Shown piece after piece: positions 31,480-40,262 of a DNA stretch of 64,000 nucleotides. Location of the stretch: the NCBI RefSeq assembly GCF_017813335.1, contig NZ_JAGIYY010000001.1, positions 1,290,001 to 1,354,000 of the forward strand, in the 5' to 3' direction. The DNA is from Tianweitania sediminis. Its GTDB lineage: Bacteria > Pseudomonadota > Alphaproteobacteria > Rhizobiales > Rhizobiaceae. The translations under genes were made by a program, and so were the position numbers. Position 1 is the stretch's first letter. Each line of letters opens with the position of its first letter. Below the pieces are notes generated by a model. The model was not told the DNA's origin. It ran no database searches and saw nothing but the letters and a program-made list of their open reading frames with translations.

Positions 31480-33928
31480 GTTTGCGCCTCCGTAGCGCAA
31501 GAGCCTGCAGTCCGAGGATCACGATCAACAAGCCGCCTTGAACGGCCGCGTTGAAGTCGGTGCTCACGCCAAGCGAGGCAAGCAGAGCGCCGATCAGCGA
31601 CAGCGTTACCGCACCTGCCACGACACCGAGTGGCGCGATGATGCCGCCAAGCAGCTGGCAGCCTCCGATTACCACGGCTGCGATCGACAGCAGTGTAAAG
31701 GAAGCGCCGGCATTGATGTCGCTCGCATTGTTCGTGGCGGTGACATAAAGGCCGGCGGTGGTGGCAAACAGCGCAGCCAGCACATAGCGCAGCATGGCGT
31801 AACGGACGGACGACCAGCCGGCCCGCTCCAGTGCCCGCGTGCCGGATCCAAAAGCGCGCAGGATTGTGCCGGTTGGCGAGCGATCAAACGCAACGGCGAC
31901 CAGACCGGCAAGGACAATCAGGACGAGAGGCGTCGGCAGGCCCGGGATGGTCCAGGTGAAAAGCGATGCCAGCCAAGGCGGCGCCGAGCCTCCTGGCGAG
32001 GACTGGATGGTTTGGCCGAGGCCCACCCAGATAAAGGACGCGCCCAAGGTGACAACAATGGCAGGTATCGCGCGCGCCTGGATGATGAAGCCGATCAGCG
32101 CGTATCCAAGCAAACCGCCCAAAAGAGCCCCGATCCCGAGAAGCGGCGTGGACACGAGCAAGGTCGCACTCACCACGTTGATGAAGCCCGTAAAGCCACC
32201 GACGCCAAGATCGATCTCGCTGCCTCCCACCACGAACATCTGGGCCAGTGCGATCAGAACAAGGGTGACGGCGGGAGCCAGAAGCAGTTCGAGCCCGAAG
32301 CTGGAAGCAACCAGCGGGTTCATGGAAGCCATGATGGCGAAAACGGCAAACAGGCTGACGAAAGGAATGGCACGCAGTGCCACGGCGATCGCCTTGGCGC
32401 GACGTTCCGACGGCGCTTCCACCGGCTGTCTGGGCTGCAAAAAGGAAGCCGCAACCACGGCTTCTTCCGATATCTCGCTGCCGGCTAATTCCGCTACAAC
32501 TTCATTCCCTGCGAACACGAGGACGCGATCGCATTGCAGGAATTCGAGATCTTCGGTGGAGTGCCAGATCACCAAGCGGCCAGCATCGGCGATCTCGCGT
32601 ACCAGCCGATAAAAGTCGCCCTTCGCGGCAATGTCGACGCCGCGGGTCGGATCATCGAGGAGGATGATGTCCGCATCGTCGTCCAGCGCCCGCGCCACGA
32701 GCGCCTTTTGTTGATTGCCCCCCGAAAGGTCCAGAATGTTGGAGTCGAGCCGGCTCTCGTCCAAGGCCAAACGGCCGGCCCTCTCGCGTGCAACCGGCCG
32801 TTCCTGTCCGTCCTTGACGAGAGCAAGGGGAGAGCGACGCGCAAGACGGCCAATGGAGATGTTGTCCAAGACACTCCACAAGGGGAAAACACCTTCGCGC
32901 CCGCGATCGCCCGACACATAGCGGGTACGTCCGTCGCGCGTGATGCCTCGTGGCGCCTTGTCTGCAAACAGGGCCGCCAGAAGATCGCGCTGACCGCTGC
33001 CTTCCAAACCTGCAATGCCGATGATTTCGCCGGCTTTCAGCGCAAGGGGCTGGGCTCCAAAGCGGTCGCCTTCCAGCCTCACGCGGACGTGCCCAGTATT
33101 TGCTACCTCCTTGGTTGTGCGTTCCTTGGCTGTGCCCGCGCCGCCCATGGCGTCAACAAGGTCGGAAATGCTTGTTTGGTCCGCTGCCTTCACCCAAGCG
33201 AGTTGTCCATTGCGCATGGCGACAACGCGGTCGGAAATGTCGATCACTTCCGCCAGCTTGTGGCTGATGAAGATCACGCCGATGCCGCGGGCCGTAAGAT
33301 CGCGGACGAAGCTGCGCAACTGCTTGCTACGTTCGGCACCGAGCGAGGACGTCGGTTCGTCGAGGATCAGGAGCTTGAGATCCGGATCGCTGGCGGCGCG
33401 CGCAATCTCAATCATCTGGCGCTCGGCAATCGACAGGTCGTCCACCAGCCGGCTCGTCGAAACGCGAGCGCCAGGAAAGATCCGCGTCAGCGTTTGATCC
33501 GCCAGCCGATGGTAATCACGCAGCCAGCCTGGACTGAAGCGCGCAAACTGCGGCTGCTCGACATAAAAATTTTCAGCCACGCTGAGGTTGGGCGAAAGCG
33601 ACAGCTCCTGCCACGCGATGCGGATGCCGCGATTGCGCGCTTCGGCCGGCGAAAAGGCGGAGAGGTCGAGTGGCTCGCCGGCCCACGTCATCGTGCCTTC
33701 GCTCGGCTCCGTGACGCCGCACAGGATGCGCATCAGTGTGGACTTGCCGGCGCCGTTGGCACCAACGAGCCCGAGCACTTCGCCCGTACAAACCTCGAGA
33801 TTGATGTTCTGGTTGGCGCGCGTGCTGCCATAGCTCTTGCCGATCGCGGCAAGGCGGAAAAGGACCTGCTTGTCGGCAGGGTGTGCAACAGCCGCCATGG
33901 GCGCGGGCTCGAGCATCGCGTTCAGCAT
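31472..33928 (-). CDS. Sugar ABC transporter: double ATPase fused to permease
   Basis: An 818-residue fusion. Residues 1-500 are an RbsA-type tandem ATPase: the first domain has Walker A GANGAGKSTLMR (about 55-66) and signature LSIAERQMIEIARA. The second has degenerate Walker A GLEGSGQRD, signature LSGGNQQKALVARAL and Walker B IILLDDPTRGVD. Residues 515-818 are a complete RbsC-type permease with GGSEIDLGVGGFTGFINVV and the RAFGSGTRALERAGW coupling loop. ATPase and permease are normally separate genes. The second, separate permease downstream suggests an asymmetric transporter. Start at 33928 with weak ribosome site; MLEPAP (33916) is an alternative. Confidence 0.9.
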   Translation of the reverse strand: MLNAMLEPAPMAAVAHPADKQVLFRLAAIGKSYGSTRANQNINLEVCTGEVLGLVGANGAGKSTLMRILCGVTEPSEGTMTWAGEPLDLSAFSPAEARNRGIRIAWQELSLSPNLSVAENFYVEQPQFARFSPGWLRDYHRLADQTLTRIFPGARVSTSRLVDDLSIAERQMIEIARAASDPDLKLLILDEPTSSLGAERSKQLRSFVRDLTARGIGVIFISHKLAEVIDISDRVVAMRNGQLAWVKAADQTSISDLVDAMGGAGTAKERTTKEVANTGHVRVRLEGDRFGAQPLALKAGEIIGIAGLEGSGQRDLLAALFADKAPRGITRDGRTRYVSGDRGREGVFPLWSVLDNISIGRLARRSPLALVKDGQERPVARERAGRLALDESRLDSNILDLSGGNQQKALVARALDDDADIILLDDPTRGVDIAAKGDFYRLVREIADAGRLVIWHSTEDLEFLQCDRVLVFAGNEVVAELAGSEISEEAVVAASFLQPRQPVEAPSERRAKAIAVALRAIPFVSLFAVFAIMASMNPLVASSFGLELLLAPAVTLVLIALAQMFVVGGSEIDLGVGGFTGFINVVSATLLVSTPLLGIGALLGGLLGYALIGFIIQARAIPAIVVTLGASFIWVGLGQTIQSSPGGSAPPWLASLFTWTIPGLPTPLVLIVLAGLVAVAFDRSPTGTILRAFGSGTRALERAGWSSVRYAMLRYVLAALFATTAGLYVTATNNASDINAGASFTLLSIAAVVIGGCQLLGGIIAPLGVVAGAVTLSLIGALLASLGVSTDFNAAVQGGLLIVILGLQALALRRRKHG

Positions 33929-33955
33929 CGGCGGCGGTTGTCCCTAGTCAGATGA

Positions 33956-33987
33956 ACGGCCGCCGGCCTTACCAGACCAGCGGCCGT
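33956..33987 (-). other. Intercistronic hairpin after the sugar-binding-protein gene
   Basis: On the minus strand ACGGCCGC and GCGGCCGT form a perfect 8-bp stem with a 16-nt loop, 14 bp after the stop codon of the binding-protein gene and before the ATPase-permease gene. There is no long T run. Same position as the hairpins in the three TRAP operons of this window. Confidence 0.65.
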
Positions 33988-34001
33988 GCATGCTTGCTGT
34001 T

Positions 34002-35036
34002 TTACTGCGTCTTGTTGATCAGGTTCTCCTTCACCCAAGCTTCGTCGAAGCTCGGGCTGATGATCATGCCTGGTTTCAGGTCCTTTGCCATTTCAGCAAG
34101 GTTGCTTTCGTCGACGGTTGCCACCGGCATCGTCATCTCCTTCGGAGGATTGGCGCCCTTGACGATGTCATGCGCAAGCCAGAAGGCAGCACCGCCGATG
34201 CCTGGCGTGGTGTTCATGGACGTCGTCTTGTAGCCCTTGTCGGCCTGCTTGGCCCACCAGATCACGAAGTCGGACGAACCGCCGCCCTCGATCACGGGCA
34301 GCTTCTCGGCATAAGGGCCGCCAGCCTGCTCAAAGGCTTGCGCGATCCCGTAATCATCGCTGCCGCCCTGTCCAAGCACGGCATCGACCTGTGGCAGGCT
34401 CGGCAAAACGTTGGCGATGGCGGATTGCGCAACCGAAGCGGTCGCCTGACCGTAAACTTCGGCCACAACCTTCACGTCCGGATGCGCATCAAGCACTTCC
34501 TTTTGCGCCGAATACATCAGGTTGTCGGGGCCGGAACCCTTCACACCGCGCACAACAATGACGTTGCCCTTGTTGCCGATCAGATCCAGCGTTTTCTCGG
34601 CCTGCTCGGTCTTGTAGCCGGTGAAGTCAAAGGAAAGCTTCCACGCGCAATCCGCCGTCAACAGGCTGTCGAAGGCGATGACCTTGATTCCGGCAGCGCA
34701 GGCTTTCTCAGCGAGGCTGTTCAGGGCCGTTTCGGACGCCGCGTTGATTGCGATGGCGTCGACGCCGCGCAAGATCAGTTCGGCCATCTGGCTGTTCTGC
34801 TGGGCTACCGAGCCATCGCCGTTCAGCACCACGAAATCGGCGATCTTGCCTTCGGCCTTGGCCTTTTCGGCTTCTTCGGTGAACGCGTCCACCATCTGCC
34901 GGCGCCAGGTATTGCCGTAGAAGGAATTCGAGAGCGCGATCACCGGCTTTTCCGGATCAAGCGCCAAAGCGGATCCCGCCGAGCCAGCGAAAGCGGCGGC
35001 GAGAACGGTGGAACACAACAACAGTCTGCGAAGCAT
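34002..35036 (-). CDS. Sugar ABC transporter substrate-binding protein (ribose type)
   Basis: A 344-residue periplasmic protein of the type I (RbsB-like, Peripla_BP_4) fold. The ATG at 35036 follows GGGAGG. Signal peptide MLRRLLLCSTVLAAAFAGSA with cleavage after ALA (about residue 25). Mature features: IALSNSFYGNTWRRQMVDAF (about 34-53), AINAASETALNSLAEKACAA and AVLGQGGSDDYGIAQAFE. Encoded directly downstream of apionate-pathway genes. Family members next to such genes have been shown to bind D-apiose, so D-apiose or a derived lactone or acid is the expected ligand. It is separated from the kinase gene by 113 bp containing its own promoter. Confidence 0.88.
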   Translation of the reverse strand: MLRRLLLCSTVLAAAFAGSAGSALALDPEKPVIALSNSFYGNTWRRQMVDAFTEEAEKAKAEGKIADFVVLNGDGSVAQQNSQMAELILRGVDAIAINAASETALNSLAEKACAAGIKVIAFDSLLTADCAWKLSFDFTGYKTEQAEKTLDLIGNKGNVIVVRGVKGSGPDNLMYSAQKEVLDAHPDVKVVAEVYGQATASVAQSAIANVLPSLPQVDAVLGQGGSDDYGIAQAFEQAGGPYAEKLPVIEGGGSSDFVIWWAKQADKGYKTTSMNTTPGIGGAAFWLAHDIVKGANPPKEMTMPVATVDESNLAEMAKDLKPGMIISPSFDEAWVKENLINKTQ

Positions 35037-35101
35037 CGTTGACCTCCCTGTCAAACAACTACGGCTGAAACCGAAGGCTCCTCCCGGAGGCCTCTGGCAT
35101 A

Positions 35102-35128
35102 CTGATTATACCATCTCCTCGAGATGCT
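35102..35128 (-). promoter_or_regulatory. Candidate promoter and operator of the sugar-binding-protein gene
   Basis: On the minus strand TTGAGC (about 35132-35127), a 15-bp spacer and TATAAT (about 35111-35106) form a promoter-like pair. The -10 lies inside ATGGTATAATCAG, of which 11 of 13 bases recur upstream of the TRAP dctP gene (44455-44443). A regulator bound there would block polymerase. Confidence 0.5.
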
Positions 35129-35148
35129 CAAGCAGGCGCTTGCGTCTC

Positions 35149-36453
35149 CTAGATGTCGCGTGCCAGCACGAAGTAATCGTCCTGGCCGACCTGCCCACCC
35201 TTGAAGGCCATCTCCAAGGGCGGCGCCTCTGCGGCAGTGCGATGGGCGCGACACAGGGGCGAACCGGGCGAGTTGGGCAAAGGCATCAAACATTCCAATG
35301 CGTAGATGCCGAGCTCGGCGATGGCATGGCTCGATGTGTCGCCACCCGCAACAATCGCACGCCGCAACCCGTGCCGGGCGACGAGTTGCGCCAGTGCCTG
35401 TCCAAGCGCCCGGCCGATGCGGTGCCCCTGACCTCCCGTTGTTGCAAGCGTCGTGGTCTGCTCCCCGAGAGCCGTAAACAGGATCGGGCTGCGCCCCGCC
35501 GACAAGGCGCGGCTTGCTTCTGCAACGGCGCGGCTGATTTCGGCTGCCGGATCTGCCTCGATAAGCCCCGCAGCCGAAACGGAAACAGCCTCGAAGCCGC
35601 GTTCCGTCGCGTAGCGGATCTGGCGTTCAGTTGTTGGCGACATCGACCCTGAGACAACAGCGATCGGGCCAGGGGAGCCTGGCGCCTCGAAAGCGCGGCT
35701 TTTCCCCGTAAGCGGCGTGCCCGAACCGGCTGCTGCAAGGGCGTATTCCACGCCGGACGAGCCAACCACAAAGGGCGAAGCCACGCGGCGACGCCAAAGA
35801 TGGCGTCCGACGATGCGTTGCGTTTCCTCGTCCAGCACATCGAGAAGCACCACAGGTGCCGCGAACCGGGCGTCGATGTCCTCGTCTGCGGGATTCCGTT
35901 TCAAGGAAATCAGGTCCAGGAGGCCGATTTCCTTGTCGGTTTGTCGGCCGAGATGAAGCCGTAGGTCCGCTTCATCCATCGGTGTCACGGGATGCCGGCT
36001 CATCACCGGGTGCCGGTCGATACGAAAGACCGTTTCCCGGAAACCCGCAAAAAGGTTACCGAACGCCGTGTAGCGGCGCAACTCGGGAGCGCCCACGACA
36101 ACTGGTGTTGAGGCTTGGCCAAACACGCGCGCACCGATGTCGAGCGCGCGCCCGATCGAACCGACATGGGGTGCGGAATCGAAGGTCGAGCAGACCTTGT
36201 AGTGGCAGAGCTGCGCCCCGGTGGCGCGCAGCGCCGCGAAGGCAGCAGGCAGGTGCGCGTCCATCCATTCTGGCGTTTCGCTACGGCTGGTGCCCGCGAT
36301 CCCGATCGCTTTCCTTTCGGCGAAGCGCGCCCGTTGCTCCGCATCTGGAATGCCGGTGAAAAGTACAGCCGAAACGCCGCGCAGTTCCAGCGCCTCCATC
36401 ACATCGGTGGAGCCGGTAAGATCGTCGCCATACCAGGCGAGCAGCGGTGTCAT
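35149..36453 (-). CDS. oiaK: Four-carbon acid sugar kinase family protein, 3-oxo-isoapionate kinase-like
   Basis: A 434-residue DUF1537-type kinase. The N-terminal substrate domain has WYGDDLTGSTDVMEAL (about residues 8-23). The C-terminal nucleotide domain has VVSGSMSPTTERQI (about 270-283) and VAGGDTSSHAIAELGI (about 375-390). In characterised apionate clusters the member of this family, OiaK, phosphorylates 3-oxo-isoapionate at O4. It overlaps the lactonase gene by 4 bp (ATGA) and is followed by the sugar ABC genes. Assignment rests on family plus neighbours. Related kinases act on L-threonate or erythronate, but those pathways use other partners. Confidence 0.78.
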   Translation of the reverse strand: MTPLLAWYGDDLTGSTDVMEALELRGVSAVLFTGIPDAEQRARFAERKAIGIAGTSRSETPEWMDAHLPAAFAALRATGAQLCHYKVCSTFDSAPHVGSIGRALDIGARVFGQASTPVVVGAPELRRYTAFGNLFAGFRETVFRIDRHPVMSRHPVTPMDEADLRLHLGRQTDKEIGLLDLISLKRNPADEDIDARFAAPVVLLDVLDEETQRIVGRHLWRRRVASPFVVGSSGVEYALAAAGSGTPLTGKSRAFEAPGSPGPIAVVSGSMSPTTERQIRYATERGFEAVSVSAAGLIEADPAAEISRAVAEASRALSAGRSPILFTALGEQTTTLATTGGQGHRIGRALGQALAQLVARHGLRRAIVAGGDTSSHAIAELGIYALECLMPLPNSPGSPLCRAHRTAAEAPPLEMAFKGGQVGQDDYFVLARDI

Positions 36454-38354
36454 GCGTCACCTGCAAGGTGACAGAACGCAATGCCGTAAGCGCCGAGCCG
36501 CAGCTCATTTCCTTTTATCGGTCGCGCTGGCAGTGTGTCGCTGTGTTGTGCCACCTCAGCGTTGTTTTCGTCGAGGACCTGCACATTGTTTGCGGGCGGC
36601 AGGGACAAGGACACCTGCTCGTCCGTCAAGTTCGCCAGAACCAGCATGTTTCCGGCGGCGAGCCCAATCACCGACGTTGGATCAGAGGACGCCACAGGTC
36701 GCCGCGGCTTGCCCGACAGCGACGCAAGAGCGCGAGCGGCATGGAAGGCGGGTCGATGCGCGTGGTCGCTGTTCAACACGCCAAATGGGCCGGTGAGTGC
36801 GCCGAGCGTGAGCGCCTCAAGATCTGCATCCGCAACCGCGGCGGCATATCCGACCATCCAGGCGGCTGCAAAAAGGCTGCGCTGGCGCGGATCTCCCGCA
36901 ACCATGGTGCGCCGGGTGCGCCCATCGCTCAGGGCGAGCCCAGAACCGTAGGGATTGTGCCGCATGCCGATGCTTGACGGTCCGATCCGGTAAGGCTTGT
37001 CGCCATAGACCTCGCGCACAGACGCGGTGATGAAGGGCAATGCTTCCAGTGTTTGCATGACGCTGAGGTCGTCTGCGGCATGCACGAGTGGCGCGGTGGT
37101 ATGCGTCACGAAATCCAATTGATCGGCTGGAACACGCTTGCGGTTGAGTTCGGTGAAATAGGTCAGCATGCCGCCACCCAGCCGCAGCTCCGGAAAGGCG
37201 CTGCGCGCCGCACTGTAGACCTCCGAAAGGGGCGGGCACGGTGGCCATGCGCTGCCCGGTGGGGTGGACTTGAGGTCCGGTGCCGGCACAACCACAAGGG
37301 CATCCAGGACGAGCCCAGCCTTGGCGACCTGCCGGGCAAGCAGATCCAGTTCGGCGGCAGGCTCGGCTTTGCACGGCAGCGTGAGTTCCAGGGTCACCGG
37401 AACAGGATGGGCCTCTTGCAAGCGGCGGAAGCGTTCCAGTGCTTGCTCGTCGTGGCCTTGAAGCGGATCGAAGGAAAAGATGAGGTGGCGCGGCGCGATG
37501 CTTCGAAGCGGCTCCAAAGCGGCTAAGGTGGCGTCCGCTTCTTCAGGCGTGATGTTCAGCCCGAACAAGGGTGCGGATTTCCCCGAACTCGGGTCGACCT
37601 TGATGACGCTCGCTTCGGAAGAAGCGGACGCGGACGGCTTGTTGGAAGGGATTCCGGCGAACGACACGGTGATGGTCTGCACCACGGCTTCATTGGCCGG
37701 CAGCACGTATGGCCAGGGAAGCGCAAGCGGACGGACATAGGTCTTGAATGACGCGTCAGACCAGTTGCGCTGGTCTTCCATTTCGAACGTGTCGCCTTCC
37801 ATTCGCACGGTTGCTTCAACACTGGGCATCACCTCATGGGTGATTGCGCGCATGGTCAGAAAAGGCTGCGCCGGATCGATGCTTCGCGGAAAAGGAGCCT
37901 TTTGTGTTCGACCGTCGACATGTTCGATCGTTGCGGGTGCACCGGCCACGCCCACGATGGGGTGGAGGATGTTGAAGCCGGCGCGGTTGGTGGAAAAGTC
38001 TTGGTCCGGCACGGCAGTAACGGCGAAAACGAGCTTGCCCGCGGCTTCGGCTGCAATCCGCGCTTTGAAGTGCAGGGTGGCTCCACCCCTACTCGTGCAA
38101 GTGCCGGAATAGGCCACCGAAAAGCCGTCCGCTCGCTCCTCGATGGTCGGACTTTCAAGCTTGCAGGCGTAGGTGCCCCAATTTTCGTCGCGCACGAGGT
38201 AGCTGATCCCTCGGACGGCTTCGACGCCGTGCCAGCGGATGGCGCGCAGGTTCCCTTCTTCTAAGATCACAGAAAGAGGGCCGGTCTGGAGACTGCGGCG
38301 CTCCGGCTGGGGCTCATCGGTGCCGGTTAGGAGAAGGGCGCGTTCGGGGCTCAT
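36450..38354 (-). CDS. apnL: D-apionate lactonase-like protein
   Basis: A 634-residue soluble protein without signal peptide. The N-terminal part (about 1-230) is beta-rich (SYLVRDENWGTYACKLESP), the middle has a TIM-barrel look (ITPEEADATLAALEPLRSIA, then HLIFSFDPLQGHDEQALERF), and the C-terminal part is beta-rich again, a glycoside-hydrolase-like layout. It fits ApnL, which opens D-apionolactone to D-apionate, by its place between OiaK-like and ApnO-like genes. I chose ATG 38354 (MSPERALLL); the upstream TTG at 38366 is possible. Catalytic residues cannot be named from sequence alone. Confidence 0.68.
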   Translation of the reverse strand: MSPERALLLTGTDEPQPERRSLQTGPLSVILEEGNLRAIRWHGVEAVRGISYLVRDENWGTYACKLESPTIEERADGFSVAYSGTCTSRGGATLHFKARIAAEAAGKLVFAVTAVPDQDFSTNRAGFNILHPIVGVAGAPATIEHVDGRTQKAPFPRSIDPAQPFLTMRAITHEVMPSVEATVRMEGDTFEMEDQRNWSDASFKTYVRPLALPWPYVLPANEAVVQTITVSFAGIPSNKPSASASSEASVIKVDPSSGKSAPLFGLNITPEEADATLAALEPLRSIAPRHLIFSFDPLQGHDEQALERFRRLQEAHPVPVTLELTLPCKAEPAAELDLLARQVAKAGLVLDALVVVPAPDLKSTPPGSAWPPCPPLSEVYSAARSAFPELRLGGGMLTYFTELNRKRVPADQLDFVTHTTAPLVHAADDLSVMQTLEALPFITASVREVYGDKPYRIGPSSIGMRHNPYGSGLALSDGRTRRTMVAGDPRQRSLFAAAWMVGYAAAVADADLEALTLGALTGPFGVLNSDHAHRPAFHAARALASLSGKPRRPVASSDPTSVIGLAAGNMLVLANLTDEQVSLSLPPANNVQVLDENNAEVAQHSDTLPARPIKGNELRLGAYGIAFCHLAGDA

Positions 38355-38438
38355 CGATCCGATCAACGGAAGGGAAGTCTAGGGCGCAGCAAGTCGTCAC
38401 AGGAAGGGGACCGCCCGGGCCCCCTTTCGCGGCACAAC

Positions 38439-39266
38439 TCAGGTGATCCGGCGAATGGACGCTTCGAGCTCTTCGGGCTCGAAGATGCGTTTCCAGTCAT
38501 CGCGCATCAGCATCGGCTTGCCGAACTCGATGGCCTTGTTGCAGGCATCGGAAAACACGCCCGGCGTTTCCTCGAAGATCACGGCGCCAAGGACATTCAT
38601 GTGACCGAGAAGGAAATCGCGCGCCGCTTCGCGCGGGACACCGCGCTTGGTGACTTCATCCAACGCTTCCCGCATGACATCGAGCAGACTGGCGCAAAGC
38701 GTTTCCGACAAGCCGGGTTCCAGCAACGCGAGTTGCTCGACCGTGATCCTGTGCGAGCGCATGACGGGAGCCCAGATGATCTTCGCGATCTCTTCGCCCA
38801 AGGCATAAGCTTCTTCCGGTCCCTGCATCAGGGCTGACACGATGTGCTGCTTGGCGGCGACCCCCCCAAAGAAGTCGCGCTTGGCAGCTTCTTCCGTTTC
38901 ATCGTTGAAGATCGGGGGATGGCATGGATGCGTCACGAAGTAGGTGAGGTCCGGACGATCAGGCAGATGGCCTGCGAACGGCGCAGCAGCATCAAGGATG
39001 ACCAGCATGGTGCCGGGTTTCAGGTCTTTCTCAATGAAACCGGCGACCTTTCCAATCGCCGTATCCGGAACGGCCAGGATCACGACGTCCGCCTGGGCGA
39101 TCGCCGTTGCGGTGTCGACCGCATCAAGACCAAGCCCGCTCTTCAGGCGTTCGCGCCCTCCTTCGCTGACCTCCGCATAGCGCACGGAAAATCGGCTGTC
39201 CTTGAGCTTGCCAGCCAGTCGAAAGCCCATCTTGCCGCCTGCACCGATCAGGGCAATCGTGGTCAT
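38439..39266 (-). CDS. apnO: D-apionate oxidoisomerase-like NAD-binding protein
   Basis: A 275-residue protein with an N-terminal Rossmann fold (IALIGAGGKMGFRLAGKL, residues 4-21, GxGGxMG) and a helical C-terminal domain like phosphogluconate dehydrogenases. The motif THPCHPPIFNDET (about residues 110-122) is shared with the paralogue at 44566-45411. ApnO oxidises D-apionate and migrates its hydroxymethyl group to give 3-oxo-isoapionate. It is first in the minus-strand run ApnO, ApnL, OiaK, ABC genes and is divergent from the GntR gene. Start ATG 39266 with AAGGA upstream. Confidence 0.8.
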   Translation of the reverse strand: MTTIALIGAGGKMGFRLAGKLKDSRFSVRYAEVSEGGRERLKSGLGLDAVDTATAIAQADVVILAVPDTAIGKVAGFIEKDLKPGTMLVILDAAAPFAGHLPDRPDLTYFVTHPCHPPIFNDETEEAAKRDFFGGVAAKQHIVSALMQGPEEAYALGEEIAKIIWAPVMRSHRITVEQLALLEPGLSETLCASLLDVMREALDEVTKRGVPREAARDFLLGHMNVLGAVIFEETPGVFSDACNKAIEFGKPMLMRDDWKRIFEPEELEASIRRIT

Positions 39267-39477
39267 GGTCTCACATCCTTCTCGTAAGTCGTGCCCGATG
39301 CCGCGCCGTTCGGTTCATCATCGCGAGCGGCCGCCTGCCAGCAGAGCGAGTAATCGCATCTGTCCGTCACGCTAGGTTGTCACATAAGTCATGTCAATCG
39401 CCAGGAGGTGGCGTATGGGTCCGGTTGTGCCCGGAAGCAAGCGGGACTAGAACGGAACCTTAGCGACGGAGAGCATC
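39267..39477. promoter_or_regulatory. Divergent control region apnO / gntR
   Basis: Two hundred and eleven bases between divergent starts. TTGTCACATAAGTCATGTCAA (39377-39397) is an imperfect inverted repeat, and its CACATAAG part recurs as GACATAAG at 40212-40219, just downstream of the gntR gene. It is a candidate operator for the GntR protein. Confidence 0.45.
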
Positions 39478-40200
39478 ATGGAGCCAGTGCATAAGCGCAA
39501 GCTTTACCAGGAGGTCCTTGACCGGCTCATAACCGCCATCTCCACGTCGGAGTTCCCGCCGGGATCGCAGCTTCCCAGCGAACGTGAACTGATGAACATG
39601 ATCGGCGTCGGGCGACCCTCCATCCGCGAAGCCATGCTCACGCTGCAGCAGATGGGGCTGATCAAGATCAGCCATGGCGAACGTGCGCGCGTCATCAATC
39701 CGACGCCGGAGGTGATCGTCAATCAGATTTCGGCTGCGATGATCATGCTGCTTGCCACCAGTTCGCGCGGGCTCGACGAACTCAAGGAGGCACGCTTGTG
39801 GCTGGAAACATCGATGGTGAGCCTCGCCACGCGCAATGCCACGGCCAAGGATCTGGAAGCGTTGGCTGCATCCGTGCGCGAACTTCAGGATGCCCGCGGG
39901 GATCAGTCACGATTTGTAGCGGCCGACATGGCGTTCCACGGGATCATCGCGGATATGAGCGGCAATTCGATGATCGCGGCCGTCACCAAGGGGATGCTGG
40001 ACTGGCTGTCGCGGTTCAAGCGCGAGCTTGTTTCGGTTCGCGGCAAGGAAAGGCTCACAATTGAGGAGCACGAAAAGATCTACAAGGCGATCGCTGCCGG
40101 TGATGCCGAGGGCGCCAGCCAGGCGATGCGCGACCACATCACGCGCGGCAACAAGCTGTACTGGCAGACTGCTGAGCCCACGCAACTTGCGGATGCCTGA
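39478..40200 (+). CDS. GntR-family (FadR-type, FCD) regulator of the sugar-acid cluster
   Basis: A 240-residue regulator: winged helix-turn-helix at about 8-75 (PPGSQLPSERELMNMIGVGR, then PSIREAMLTLQQMGLIKI) and FCD domain from about 95 with the metal/ligand positions in ADMAFHGIIADMSGN (Asp, His) and IEEHEKIYKAI (His). The unusually acid N-terminus MEPVHKRKLYQEV is typical of the NanR/DgoR-like branch. It lies between apnO and the RuBisCO-like gene and is the only intact regulator in the cluster, so it likely controls both arms. The effector is probably a pathway intermediate. Confidence 0.88.
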   Translation: MEPVHKRKLYQEVLDRLITAISTSEFPPGSQLPSERELMNMIGVGRPSIREAMLTLQQMGLIKISHGERARVINPTPEVIVNQISAAMIMLLATSSRGLDELKEARLWLETSMVSLATRNATAKDLEALAASVRELQDARGDQSRFVAADMAFHGIIADMSGNSMIAAVTKGMLDWLSRFKRELVSVRGKERLTIEEHEKIYKAIAAGDAEGASQAMRDHITRGNKLYWQTAEPTQLADA

Positions 40201-40207
40201 ACTGGCG

Positions 40208-40219
40208 TGATGACATAAG
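40208..40219. promoter_or_regulatory. Candidate GntR site upstream of the RuBisCO-like gene
   Basis: TGATGACATAAG in the 62-bp gap between gntR and the RuBisCO-like gene shares (A/T)GACATAAG-type sequence with 39379-39387. Only two half-sites are compared, so this is tentative. Confidence 0.35.
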
Positions 40220-40262
40220 AACTGGTGAGTGGTAGGCGCTACTTCAGCATCTGGAGGAGCTC

